NCBI RefSeq assembly: GCF_025502585.1
Contig: NZ_CP106679.1
Coordinates: forward strand, 3,689,501-3,753,500
Length of the DNA: 64,000 nt
From: Reichenbachiella agarivorans
GTDB taxonomy: Bacteria > Bacteroidota > Bacteroidia > Cytophagales > Cyclobacteriaceae
Reading direction: 5' to 3'
Under the pieces are notes generated by a model. The model searched no databases and was not told the origin of the DNA. It worked only from the letters and a program-made list of their open reading frames with translations. A program made the translations under genes and the position numbers. Positions 40,718-47,849 of the stretch are shown here, one piece after another; the first letter of the stretch is position 1, and every line of letters starts with the position of its first letter.

Positions 40718-41878
40718 ATGAATGCTACCATGATCAATGAATTTTCTATTATAAGAGGTGGTTTGCTAGATCGGTTTTTTGATAAGATGCACATTGTAAA
40801 AAAAGGTTCTCCCAGTGTCTTTTCTAAAATACTGTTACTGCTAGGTTTTACTTGGCTACCATTGATAGCCCTGTCAGCATGGGATCATATATTGATAGGA
40901 AAGGTAGACATTCCACTATGGCAAGACATCGGTACTCACACCAGATACTTGATTGTCTTACCGTTGATGTTTTTAGCAGAGTCACGGGTCGATAAGCGTA
41001 GCAAGCAGGTGATTTCTCAGTTCATCCAATCAGGACTAATTGGCCCGGAAGAGATGGACTCTTTTCATCAAGCTAAAGTCAAAGCAGACCGAATGTGCGA
41101 GTCCTTGTGGGCGGAAGTGGTCATGTTGATCATAGTGGTCATCGGTGTTGCTGTCAAAATCACGCAAAACGAATACACCTTGACCTCATGGTTTCATCCC
41201 TATGGTGATGATAGATTATCCTTTGCAGGAATATGGGTAGTTTTTGTAAGTCTTCCTTTGTTTCAATTTTTGATACTAAGATGGCTTTGGCGATGGTTGA
41301 TATGGTTTCGTTTGCTGTTCATGATTTCAAAAATAAAGTTCCGACTGCATCCAGCTCACCCAGACAAAGCTGGTGGTCTTGGCTTCTTGGGCGAGCCTCC
41401 ATTAACTTTTGGACCGATCACCTTGGCAATAGGTGTATTGTTTGCCGCTATGTTGGCAAACAGAATGTTGTATTTAGATTTCAAATTACTGGAGCATTAT
41501 ACACTCGTCTTGATATTCATTTGCTTGGTTATTTTTATCAATATAGCACCACTTATGGTCTTCGTCTATAAAATCAGCAACACCCGTCGCAAAGGAATTT
41601 TTGACTATGGTGCGTTCATCAATCATCACTATCGATTATTTGATAACAAACTGATACAAAACAGCTCTCAGGAAAGTTCAATGAGAATCGAAGATGCATC
41701 AACAGGAGTAGATCTAAACGACTTGTATCATGCAGTAGATAACATGAGTCCAGTTCCATTTGATTGGCGCACTATGTTGACAAGCTTGTTAACATCGATC
41801 ATACCCATTGTACCTTTGTTGTTCATAGAATTGCCAATAATGGATTTGCTCAAAATGCTACTTCAGATGCTTTTTTGA
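40718..41878 (+). CDS. Multi-span membrane protein of unknown function
   Basis: A 386-residue hydrophobic protein with about six membrane segments (near residues 35-55, 75-95, 130-150, 175-200, 240-260 and 270-290, with another at the C-terminus). A conserved-looking loop, LHPAHPDKAGGLGFLGEP, sits between the fourth and fifth segments, and a hydrophilic cytoplasmic-type region (about 295-345) precedes the last helix. I do not recognise a named family. Two ATG codons, 40718 and 40730, are possible starts. It follows the sulfatase gene by 82 bp with a long hairpin between, and is followed by copy 2 of the CTCCAG element. Confidence 0.7.
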   Translation: MNATMINEFSIIRGGLLDRFFDKMHIVKKGSPSVFSKILLLLGFTWLPLIALSAWDHILIGKVDIPLWQDIGTHTRYLIVLPLMFLAESRVDKRSKQVISQFIQSGLIGPEEMDSFHQAKVKADRMCESLWAEVVMLIIVVIGVAVKITQNEYTLTSWFHPYGDDRLSFAGIWVVFVSLPLFQFLILRWLWRWLIWFRLLFMISKIKFRLHPAHPDKAGGLGFLGEPPLTFGPITLAIGVLFAAMLANRMLYLDFKLLEHYTLVLIFICLVIFINIAPLMVFVYKISNTRRKGIFDYGAFINHHYRLFDNKLIQNSSQESSMRIEDASTGVDLNDLYHAVDNMSPVPFDWRTMLTSLLTSIIPIVPLLFIELPIMDLLKMLLQMLF

Positions 41879-42020
41879 TGCTTTCCGCAATTCGATTCTT
41901 GATGAATCAGTCCATCCTTGCCCTGCTTTTCACCTCCAATCTAGGTTCTAAGAATTTTCAGAAGATACAAGCCGATCTCACCCCCTGCCATGACATACAG
42001 GTTATCTCAAACCGGATAAA

Positions 42021-42084
42021 CTCCAGCACCAGGCGGACTCCCTTCATGTTTTGGGTCTTAGTGAAAACTAAGACCAGTGGAGTT
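42021..42084 (+). repeat. CTCCAG-type dispersed element, copy 2
   Basis: Direct-repeat partner of 37969-38020. This longer copy carries an internal 9-bp perfect hairpin GGTCTTAGT/ACTAAGACC (42054-42062 with 42067-42075) with a GAAA tetraloop, and its ends begin CTCCA and finish TGGAG. It abuts the stop codon of the VOC gene (42083), so it marks the left edge of the A+T-rich cassette region. Confidence 0.7.
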
Positions 42085-42532
42085 ATTCATAAGGTTTTGT
42101 ATAAGTCACAATGTCAATTCCAATTCCATTTGGGTCTTTGATTGCAAAATGTCTGTCTCCCCAAGGTTCGTTGCGGATTTCGATTTTCATCTGGACTCCT
42201 TTTTCTTTTAGTTGCTTGTACACTTCATCTACGTTTTCAACCTCAATTGTCAAATAAACGCCCTTTCCATTAAATTCCGATTGGAAAATAGTTTCTTGGC
42301 TTGGGTGATTCGGTTGCAAAAAACTGATTTCTGCCGAATTGTTGGGTGTGTGAAGTAATAGATAAAATTCGTTTTCAAAACTTACTCCAAAGTCCAAAAC
42401 TTCTGTGTAGAATTTCTTGGTTTCCTGTAATTTTTCAGTAATTATCCCAGCGTTAAGTTTCATGTTGTTTGTTGTTTGTGCACTTGTCCAACCTACGGTA
42501 AGAACAAATACAATTAATAATAATACCTTCAT
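42083..42532 (-). CDS. VOC (glyoxalase/bleomycin resistance) family protein with signal peptide
   Basis: A 149-residue protein. After a signal peptide (MKVLLLIVFVLTVGWTSAQ) the remainder is a single VOC module: MKLNAGIITEKLQETKKFYTEVLDF at the front, VYLTIEVENVDEVYKQLKEKG in the middle, and EPWGDRHFAIKDPNGIGIDIV at the end, the usual beta-alpha-beta-beta-beta pattern. Export is uncommon for VOC proteins and suggests a periplasmic role, perhaps binding or modifying a small molecule. The frame extends upstream to 42685, but that part overlaps the AraC gene and is not coding-like; the ATG at 42532 is chosen because it opens the signal peptide. It probably forms an operon with the AraC gene 67 bp upstream. 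Base composition is A+T-rich. Confidence 0.78.
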   Translation of the reverse strand: MKVLLLIVFVLTVGWTSAQTTNNMKLNAGIITEKLQETKKFYTEVLDFGVSFENEFYLLLHTPNNSAEISFLQPNHPSQETIFQSEFNGKGVYLTIEVENVDEVYKQLKEKGVQMKIEIRNEPWGDRHFAIKDPNGIGIDIVTYTKPYE

Positions 42533-42599
42533 TGCCAATAATTTTTTGCTACAAATTTGGGTTAACAAGAAACTTAGGCATTGTAAAAATCGGACAAAC

Positions 42600-43412
42600 T
42601 TAATGGAAGGCTTCTGAAGGTGTAACTCCGTAGTAGGTTTTGAAGCTTTTAACAAAATGGGCTTGGTCAAAAAATCCAACATCAAAGTAGAGTTTGTTTT
42701 CTCTTAGACTTTGTTTAGAAGGCTTTGCATTTAAAATATACTGAAAGCGTACAACATTGCTAAACGATTTAGCTGTAGTTCCGATATAAAAGTTAAAAAT
42801 TCTGCGAAGTTGTCTTGGGCTTAAGCCCGTATTAAGGTCTTTCTCGGTGTTCAAATTTCCATTTTTTTTTAAAATCAGACTTAGTGAATCTAAAAAACGT
42901 TGGTCATAATGAACATCTTGTCTTTTTGAAAATCCAATTATTTTTTCGTTCAGTATTTTTTTAATGTTTTCAAATGAATCCGTAGGTTTTATTTCTGAAT
43001 TTATCCAGTCCGAAAAGTTAGGTAAAACTTTGATCAGTTCCTGAGATTGATTGCTTAAGCTTCGTGCATCAACTCCAAACAAGTATGAAAATGCAGAAGG
43101 CAAGAACCGAATACCTATGTAATCAAATTCCTTTCCAATGGGGAATTGAACAAACCTTCTACAAAATCCCATCACAAAGCTTTCCATCGGTTGTTTACAG
43201 TTAAAAAATATGTCAATACAACCGTCTGAAACAACTCGGTAATTGTAATCGTTGTTTAATAGTTTCTGTGCTTTAAGTTGCCAAAAACAGTAAACTAAAT
43301 TTTCAATTTTGTTATTTGGTTTACTTTCTTGGTAACTAATTTCGTTATCACTATCCGACACTGTTGGTTGAATCGGTTTGTAATATTCTCTTATGATTTT
43401 TAGCTCATTCAC
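42600..43412 (-). CDS. AraC family transcriptional regulator
   Basis: A 270-residue regulator: an N-terminal DUF6597-like sensing part (residues 1-110, with VYCFWQLKAQ, DGCIDIFFNC, GIRFLPSAFSYLFG) and a C-terminal pair of helix-turn-helix motifs (about 185-270: LNTGLSPRQLRRIFNFYIG and LYFDVGFFDQAHFVKSFKTY, then GVTPSEAFH). The start is taken as GTG 43412 (NELKIIREYYKP); a TTG at 43442 would add ten residues, but it lies inside the attC-like core GTTGGAC. The gene begins 24 bases after that core, as genes in integron cassettes do. It likely controls the downstream VOC gene or itself. A+T-rich compared with the flanking genome. Confidence 0.82.
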   Translation of the reverse strand: MNELKIIREYYKPIQPTVSDSDNEISYQESKPNNKIENLVYCFWQLKAQKLLNNDYNYRVVSDGCIDIFFNCKQPMESFVMGFCRRFVQFPIGKEFDYIGIRFLPSAFSYLFGVDARSLSNQSQELIKVLPNFSDWINSEIKPTDSFENIKKILNEKIIGFSKRQDVHYDQRFLDSLSLILKKNGNLNTEKDLNTGLSPRQLRRIFNFYIGTTAKSFSNVVRFQYILNAKPSKQSLRENKLYFDVGFFDQAHFVKSFKTYYGVTPSEAFH

Positions 43413-43436
43413 TTCTTTTTTCGCATTATGTACAAC

Positions 43437-43546
43437 GTCCAACTAAAATGAGTATGCGCCCCAGTTGCTAGAAGCACTGGAGATTCTATTTCGCATTGTT
43501 CTTTCAGATAGCTCAGTTCGTATATTCATTTTAGTGTTTGTTAGCC
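43437..43546 (-). mobile_element. attC-like recombination site, full length (site 2)
   Basis: A 110-bp element read on the minus strand as core GGCTAAC (43546-43540), a 5-base spacer, a 16-bp stem arm (43534-43519), a central part, the matching arm (43458-43443), and core GTTGGAC (43443-43437). The long stem pairs at 16 of 16 positions with two G-T pairs. A second hairpin, CCAG-TGCT/AGCA-CTGG with one unpaired T, lies at 43461-43480. GTTGGAC fits the integron R' consensus GTTRRRY; GGCTAAC deviates from RYYYAAC at one base. It starts 4 bases after the NACHT stop codon, the usual place for an attC. Confidence 0.5.
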
Positions 43547-43550
43547 ACTT

Positions 43551-45416
43551 TTAAATTAGATCAACTAAATCCTTATCAGTATCAATTGAGTTCTTTATGA
43601 AAGATTCAGTTTTTAAAATTTCTCTATCAATAAATTTGTCCAGATCCTTGGCAATCTTTAATACTGGTTTGTAACACTCATTATTAAATTCGTCAGGAAT
43701 TGTTTTATCAAAGTTTATGAATGGGAATTCCTTTTCATTTCCTTTTCCATCGCCAGGAAGTTTAAATGTGTCATTTGCTGTTTTGATTTTACAATCAGGT
43801 TTTCTAACTGAATGTCTCAAGACATTATCAAGTTCTCTTGTGAAAGGTAGGTGGATAAAAATCGCCCTATAGACTATGGGATCATTAATAATTACATCAA
43901 TAAAATACCTATTTGATCTCCTGTGATCTACCGCACGTTCAGTTGGAATGACAACTCCCCGTGCAAAAAATTTCAGCAATGACAGGTATAAATTCTCGTT
44001 TGAACTTGAGTCAATTTGAGATCGAAGTTCATTAAGCAATGGTAAGTAATAGTATCTTTTGAAATTAAGAGAATCCATTTCTTCCAGCAGAGAAAGAAAA
44101 TTCTCAATTTCATTTAATGATCTTCTATGACCAGCGAAACGGTCAATTATTTTTTGATAAATTCTAGCATTGTCATCGGGATTTAAATTTTTGACGAAAA
44201 GAGCTGAAAAATATTCTTGAAGTGATCTATGAGCAAATGAATATTCGCCATTGTCTTCAACCCATAACGCTATTGCAGACTTTAAATCTTGAACAACTTT
44301 ATTATTGGCAAATGCTAAATTTTTCTTCTTTTTTATTTGATCGAACTTTTCAAAAATGTAATCAATATCCCAAGAATAGTTTGATTCAAAATAGGATAGA
44401 AAGCAAAACACTTTTAGAAGTTCCTCAAACTCTTCTTGCTTTAAGTTGCTGTGCTTTTCCCTTACAAAACCTAGCTTGGTTTTACTATCATGTTCGGAAA
44501 ATAGTGCTTGAATAACACGTCTGTAGAAAATATATTTCTTGCCTGGTACCGCTGCATTACTCTGAAACGTTAAAATAAATAAGGATAATAAAAGTGGATT
44601 AGTCAAAAAGCTTTGGATGTATTCAGAATCATTAGTTTCAATTGATTCAACAATTTTTCCAGCAACTTCCTTTTCAGCTTCGAGTTGCTTGTATACAAAT
44701 CCTTCGATCTCTCCCTCTTCCAGCGAAAGACTTTTGACGTAGTAATTGTGAAATAGCTGAAGGTGCTCAATGTCGCTGTAGGGCCTAGTGGTTAGAATGA
44801 AATTATTTTCAGGAAACTGATTGATAAAAGAGTTTAAACTTTCAATTACTTGGGTTTTAATTTCGGAATTAAGCTCATCGTATCCATCCAGAAAAAAAGT
44901 GAATTTGCCACCTTGAAATAGCCTCTCTAAAATTTTTGGATTTTCGGCAATTTTATTTTCAAGGACTTTGTCGATAATGTAGGAATCCAAATTAGAATCG
45001 TATTCATTTAAATACCTTAATTCGACAAGTATTGGTATTGAGTGTTTGGTATAAATTGAATTAAGAAATAGATGTTTAATTAATGTACTTTTCCCGCTTC
45101 CAGCGTCTCCAATGATTGTAATAAAATTAGACTTACTAAAAACTTCGCTAACTACATTTGTTTTGATAACAGATTCATCATCTCTGTTGATCAATTTTAG
45201 GGGGTAATAAATATCATATAAATAAACTGGTGTATTACCTCTCAAGAGGGTTTTAAGATGTGAATACTTATCCTTTTGTTTTGTCAGATACCTTTTAAGC
45301 CCGGTTTTAATGAGCTGACTTCCTTCATCAGCCAGATCACTAAATATGGATTTACTCTCCTTAACTAGTTCAGTTACGAATGAGCTTACAAATGTTTCAA
45401 GTATTTTTTCTTCCAT
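43551..45416 (-). CDS. NACHT-domain STAND NTPase, candidate phage-defence protein
   Basis: A 621-residue P-loop NTPase. The N-terminal 60 residues are helical and charged; the NACHT domain follows with Walker A GDAGSGKST (residues 103-111), Walker B FFLDGYDEL (174-182, the Asp-Gly-x-Asp-Glu form typical of NACHT), and FILTTRPYSD (206-215). A helical winged-helix-like region ends with FAHRSLQEYFSALF (about residue 395), a NACHT hallmark. The C-terminal 200 residues have no visible LRR, TPR or WD40 repeats. Bacterial NACHT proteins of this size include phage-defence factors. Codon use is much more A+T-rich than in the genes outside the region. It fills what looks like one integron-type cassette: an attC-like core 14 bases before the ATG and another 4 bases after the stop. 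Confidence 0.85.
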   Translation of the reverse strand: MEEKILETFVSSFVTELVKESKSIFSDLADEGSQLIKTGLKRYLTKQKDKYSHLKTLLRGNTPVYLYDIYYPLKLINRDDESVIKTNVVSEVFSKSNFITIIGDAGSGKSTLIKHLFLNSIYTKHSIPILVELRYLNEYDSNLDSYIIDKVLENKIAENPKILERLFQGGKFTFFLDGYDELNSEIKTQVIESLNSFINQFPENNFILTTRPYSDIEHLQLFHNYYVKSLSLEEGEIEGFVYKQLEAEKEVAGKIVESIETNDSEYIQSFLTNPLLLSLFILTFQSNAAVPGKKYIFYRRVIQALFSEHDSKTKLGFVREKHSNLKQEEFEELLKVFCFLSYFESNYSWDIDYIFEKFDQIKKKKNLAFANNKVVQDLKSAIALWVEDNGEYSFAHRSLQEYFSALFVKNLNPDDNARIYQKIIDRFAGHRRSLNEIENFLSLLEEMDSLNFKRYYYLPLLNELRSQIDSSSNENLYLSLLKFFARGVVIPTERAVDHRRSNRYFIDVIINDPIVYRAIFIHLPFTRELDNVLRHSVRKPDCKIKTANDTFKLPGDGKGNEKEFPFINFDKTIPDEFNNECYKPVLKIAKDLDKFIDREILKTESFIKNSIDTDKDLVDLI

Positions 45417-45429
45417 GGTGAGTTATTGT

Positions 45430-45478
45430 GGCTAACAATTGAGTATGCGGACAAAAGTTCCGCATACTTGCCTTATGG
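45430..45478 (-). mobile_element. Short attC-like site upstream of the NACHT gene (site 1)
   Basis: Read on the minus strand: stem arm AAGTATGCGGA, 7-base loop, perfect complementary arm TCCGCATACT (45451-45442 with 45468-45459), CAATT spacer and core GTTAGCC (45436-45430). The right arm resembles that of site 2 (both contain CGCATACTCA before the core). GTTAGCC is the exact complement of GGCTAAC at the far end of the NACHT gene, which is the relation expected between the two ends of one cassette. The left core of this site is degenerate. Confidence 0.45.
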
Positions 45479-45595
45479 CATGAGTAAATCTAAGTTCTCT
45501 GATTTGTAGATAAGGTAGCTTTCTTCACTCTTGCCTCCTACCAAAATTAACTCCTCAACCCCATATCTCACCAAAAGACGGATGCTTTGTTGCAC
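45473..45595 (-). pseudogene. Gene remnant or very small gene next to attC-like site 1
   Basis: Between an in-frame TGA and a TAA lies a 40-codon frame with coding-like content: GTG start, then QQSIRLLVRYGVEELILVGG and a charged tail ending DLLMP. Its stop falls at the edge of attC-like site 1, where a cassette gene would end. It reads like the C-terminal end of a longer protein whose front was lost, but a free-standing 40-residue product cannot be excluded. No family recognised. Confidence 0.35.
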
Positions 45596-46007
45596 TATTC
45601 ATAGAAATATACCCAAATCTTGGTAGATGATTTGGGTGGTGGGGAGCGGTTTCCCTGACTAAACGTTACCTCAGCTCCCATGTACCGTTACCTCAAGGCT
45701 CTGGTAACGTTACCTCGACCACTTTGTAACGTTACCTTGACCTCATGGTAACGTTACCTCTGACCTGCGGTAACGGTACTTCCATGCCACGGTAACGTTA
45801 CCTTTTGATTATACATGAAAAACCCTCTCAGAAGCCTTGGTTGCGGGATTATCTGGTACCAAAGGATGCAATTATTTTTAACGTTTTTTGACAAAACCCT
45901 TAGTCTTTTTGGCATCATACTTGTCTTGGATCAGACAAATCCCACACAGAGCGCTCCGTCAGGATTCTTATCAAAATCATTTTTCACATTTTAAATAATT
46001 TTCAATT
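45596..46007. other. Intergenic region with palindrome array upstream of HU-HIG gene
   Basis: No protein gene seen in 412 bp. It holds a 9-bp perfect hairpin ACCCAAATC/GATTTGGGT (45612-45620 with 45630-45638), the seven-unit palindrome array at 45660-45803, and about 200 bp of leader before the HU-HIG gene. Confidence 0.6.
45660..45803. repeat. Array of seven 12-bp palindromes at 22-bp period (GGTAACGTTACC)
   Basis: Units start at 45660, 45682, 45704, 45726, 45748, 45770 and 45792, exactly 22 bases apart. Units 3, 5 and 7 are the perfect palindrome GGTAACGTTACC; the others differ at one to three bases. The six 10-base spacers are different from each other, though most begin with T and are rich in C. 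The constant site and near two-turn helical spacing suggest a protein-binding array (operator, centromere or iteron-like), not a coding or CRISPR repeat. Confidence 0.85.
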
Positions 46008-46418
46008 ATGTCAGTACTATATAAAGTGACTGAGCGCATTGATCCAAGGGATCTATCGCTCCCCAGAAAGTTTTATGCCAGAATCATCAACGGTGATGAC
46101 GTCAGCTTTGAGGAATTGGTCGAGATCATCAGCAAAGTATCCAGTTTGAACTACGGCACTGTAATGGGTGCTATCGGGACCTTGATAGAGGTCATAGAGA
46201 TGCAGCTCGCATTTGGTCGGCAGGTCAGGTTGAGTAACCTCGGCACCTTCTTCTTGACACTGAGTAGCCATGGCGTGGAGACGCAGGAGGAATTTCGTGC
46301 AGGTAGCATCAAAAGCGCCAGAATCAGGTTTAGACCAGGTCCAAGGCTACAAAAGCTGACCAAAACGCTGCAGTACGAAAAGGTAAGCTTGGCTAGTAAT
46401 ACAGAGCCAGCTGCTTAA
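46008..46418 (+). CDS. HU-HIG family DNA-binding protein
   Basis: A 136-residue member of the Bacteroidota-specific HU-like group (HU-HIG). The start MSVLYKVTERIDPRDLSLPRKFYARI is characteristic, then the HU fold: helices with VSFEELVEIISKVSSLNYGTVMGAIGTLIEVIEMQLAFGR, the beta arm entry VRLSNLGTFFLTLSS, and a variable DNA-contacting arm followed by FRPGPRLQK. A DNA-bending or architectural role is expected from the family. It follows the 22-bp palindrome array by about 200 bp in the same direction, so it may bind or be regulated by that array, and it has its own strong terminator. Confidence 0.88.
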   Translation: MSVLYKVTERIDPRDLSLPRKFYARIINGDDVSFEELVEIISKVSSLNYGTVMGAIGTLIEVIEMQLAFGRQVRLSNLGTFFLTLSSHGVETQEEFRAGSIKSARIRFRPGPRLQKLTKTLQYEKVSLASNTEPAA

Positions 46419-46458
46419 GTTTCACTTAAATCTAAAGCCATGTTTAGTATCACACCGT

Positions 46459-46488
46459 AAAACGGTCTCGCTGTAGTGAGACCGTTTT
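46459..46488 (+). terminator. Intrinsic terminator of HU-HIG gene
   Basis: An 11-bp stem AAAACGGTCTC/GAGACCGTTTT (46459-46469 with 46478-46488), 8-base loop, then TTG. Textbook terminator 40 bp after the stop. Confidence 0.9.
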
Positions 46489-46633
46489 TTGTTATAGGGA
46501 TGATCGAATAACAAGCCTACTTGAAATAAGGTCTCTACCCATAGCACCAGCTATCCTTAAAAAACCGTTCCCATCCATTCTCATAATGAGGCATATTCTT
46601 TACTTTGCATAGAAAAGAACCAATAACTAACTC

Positions 46634-47776
46634 ATGCTCAAAAGAACCTACTTGGTAGTTGCCATCCTCTATCAGAGTTTCACATGCTTGTCCCAAGACC
46701 AAGAAAAGAAAGGAGCATTAAGAGATTCGCTTGACCATAGATTGGACGCCAGTGATTTTTTGATGTCAGCCAATGGTTTCATTCCCTTGCTTCAGATCAT
46801 CACCGAACCCGCCTTAGGTCATTTTGGTCTTTCCTTTGCCCCTATTTTCATACATCCCAACAAATACCAAGAGGCAGGCAGATACACTCCCCCCAATGTC
46901 ACGGTGGGTTTTGCCGCCTACACGGTCAACCAGACATGGATGCTGGGCGCCATGCGAATCGCTTCCTTGCCTCGCTATGGTTTGAAGTATCGGATTGGCG
47001 CAGGATATGGCTCGGTCAATATGGACTTTTACAGAGACATCGGAGGACTGGGAGAAAAGAAATTTAGCTTCAATTTTAAATCCATCCCTTTTTTTGGTTC
47101 CCTGACCAAAGAGATAGGTCATAGCAATGTATTTGCGGGCATCCAATATTTGTACATGAGCAGTGATGTCTCTCCTGAGTTTGGTTTTACTACGCTGCCA
47201 GACTTTGTCACTGACAAATCCCTCAAGAGTCATGTCAGTAGTCCTGGACTCGTCGTAGAATATGACGCCCGTGACAATGCCTTCACGCCCAACAGTGGTC
47301 AGCTGCTTTCTGCCAATTTTACCATCAATGCCGCGTGGACAGGCAGTGACTTTGAATTTAGGAATGTCAATCTCAAGGCATTTCAGTTCATTCAGACGAC
47401 GGACAACTGGGTCAGTGGTTTCCGACTAGAGACGGGATTTCAGTTTGGAGACTCTCCATTCTATCTCAATCCTGGTATCAACCTGAGAGGAGTGCCGATG
47501 GCAAGGTACCAAGGCAAGTCTACCTACCTCGTAGAGACTGAGCAACGCTATGATTTTACGATGCGCTGGAGTGCAGTGCTATTTACAGGCATGGCCAAGG
47601 CTGTACCTGACAAAGAGAGTTTCTCCAGTGCTACCTTGGTGTACAACTATGGCACAGGTTTTCGCTACTTGATGGCCCGCAAATTTGGCTTGCGAATGGG
47701 CATAGATGTAGCCGCGTCCAATGAGGACTTTGCCTACTACATCGTATTTGGATCGGCATGGAACAACCGTGGCTAA
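46634..47776 (+). CDS. BamA/TamA-like outer-membrane barrel protein
   Basis: A 380-residue outer-membrane protein. It has a signal peptide (residues 1-20, ending CLSQ) and a C-terminal surface-antigen (bacterial OMP85-type) barrel with no POTRA repeats: VVEYDARDNAFTPNSGQLLSANFTI, FRLETGFQFGD, LNPGINLRGVPMARYQGKST (the conserved RG loop of the Omp85 family), and a strand-rich end. Proteins like this in Bacteroidota lack POTRA domains and have no known substrate. A second, related gene lies at 49488. It is probably co-transcribed with the small barrel gene at 47850. Confidence 0.82.
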   Translation: MLKRTYLVVAILYQSFTCLSQDQEKKGALRDSLDHRLDASDFLMSANGFIPLLQIITEPALGHFGLSFAPIFIHPNKYQEAGRYTPPNVTVGFAAYTVNQTWMLGAMRIASLPRYGLKYRIGAGYGSVNMDFYRDIGGLGEKKFSFNFKSIPFFGSLTKEIGHSNVFAGIQYLYMSSDVSPEFGFTTLPDFVTDKSLKSHVSSPGLVVEYDARDNAFTPNSGQLLSANFTINAAWTGSDFEFRNVNLKAFQFIQTTDNWVSGFRLETGFQFGDSPFYLNPGINLRGVPMARYQGKSTYLVETEQRYDFTMRWSAVLFTGMAKAVPDKESFSSATLVYNYGTGFRYLMARKFGLRMGIDVAASNEDFAYYIVFGSAWNNRG

Positions 47777-47803
47777 ACAATCATCACAAGGTCAAAACTC
47801 AAT

Positions 47804-47845
47804 GTACTTTGTATTCAATACTCAGATTTCAATACTCAATACTAG
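47804..47845. repeat. Heptamer-periodic array F in a 5' leader
   Basis: Units GTACTTT, GTATTCA, ATACTCA, GATTTCA, ATACTCA, ATACTAG in exact register; the array ends four bases before the ATG at 47850, so it replaces the usual leader of that gene, as array E does at 31622. Confidence 0.6.
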
Positions 47846-47849
47846 AAAC

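Noticed and set aside
42486-42492. GTCCAAC sevenmer as a further attC core
   Set aside because: It lies inside the signal-peptide codons of the VOC gene, is in the wrong orientation for the cassette end, and has no palindrome around it.
42533-42685. N-terminal extension of the VOC protein
   Set aside because: It overlaps the AraC gene end and would put a signal peptide inside the chain; ATG 42532 gives a normal exported protein.
45660-45803. Possible CRISPR array
   Set aside because: The constant part is only 12 bases, a perfect palindrome, with 10-base spacers; CRISPR repeats and spacers are much longer and no cas gene is near.
47721-47849. N-terminal extension of the small barrel protein
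   Set aside because: It overlaps the previous gene and runs through heptamer array F; ATG 47850 begins a clean signal peptide.
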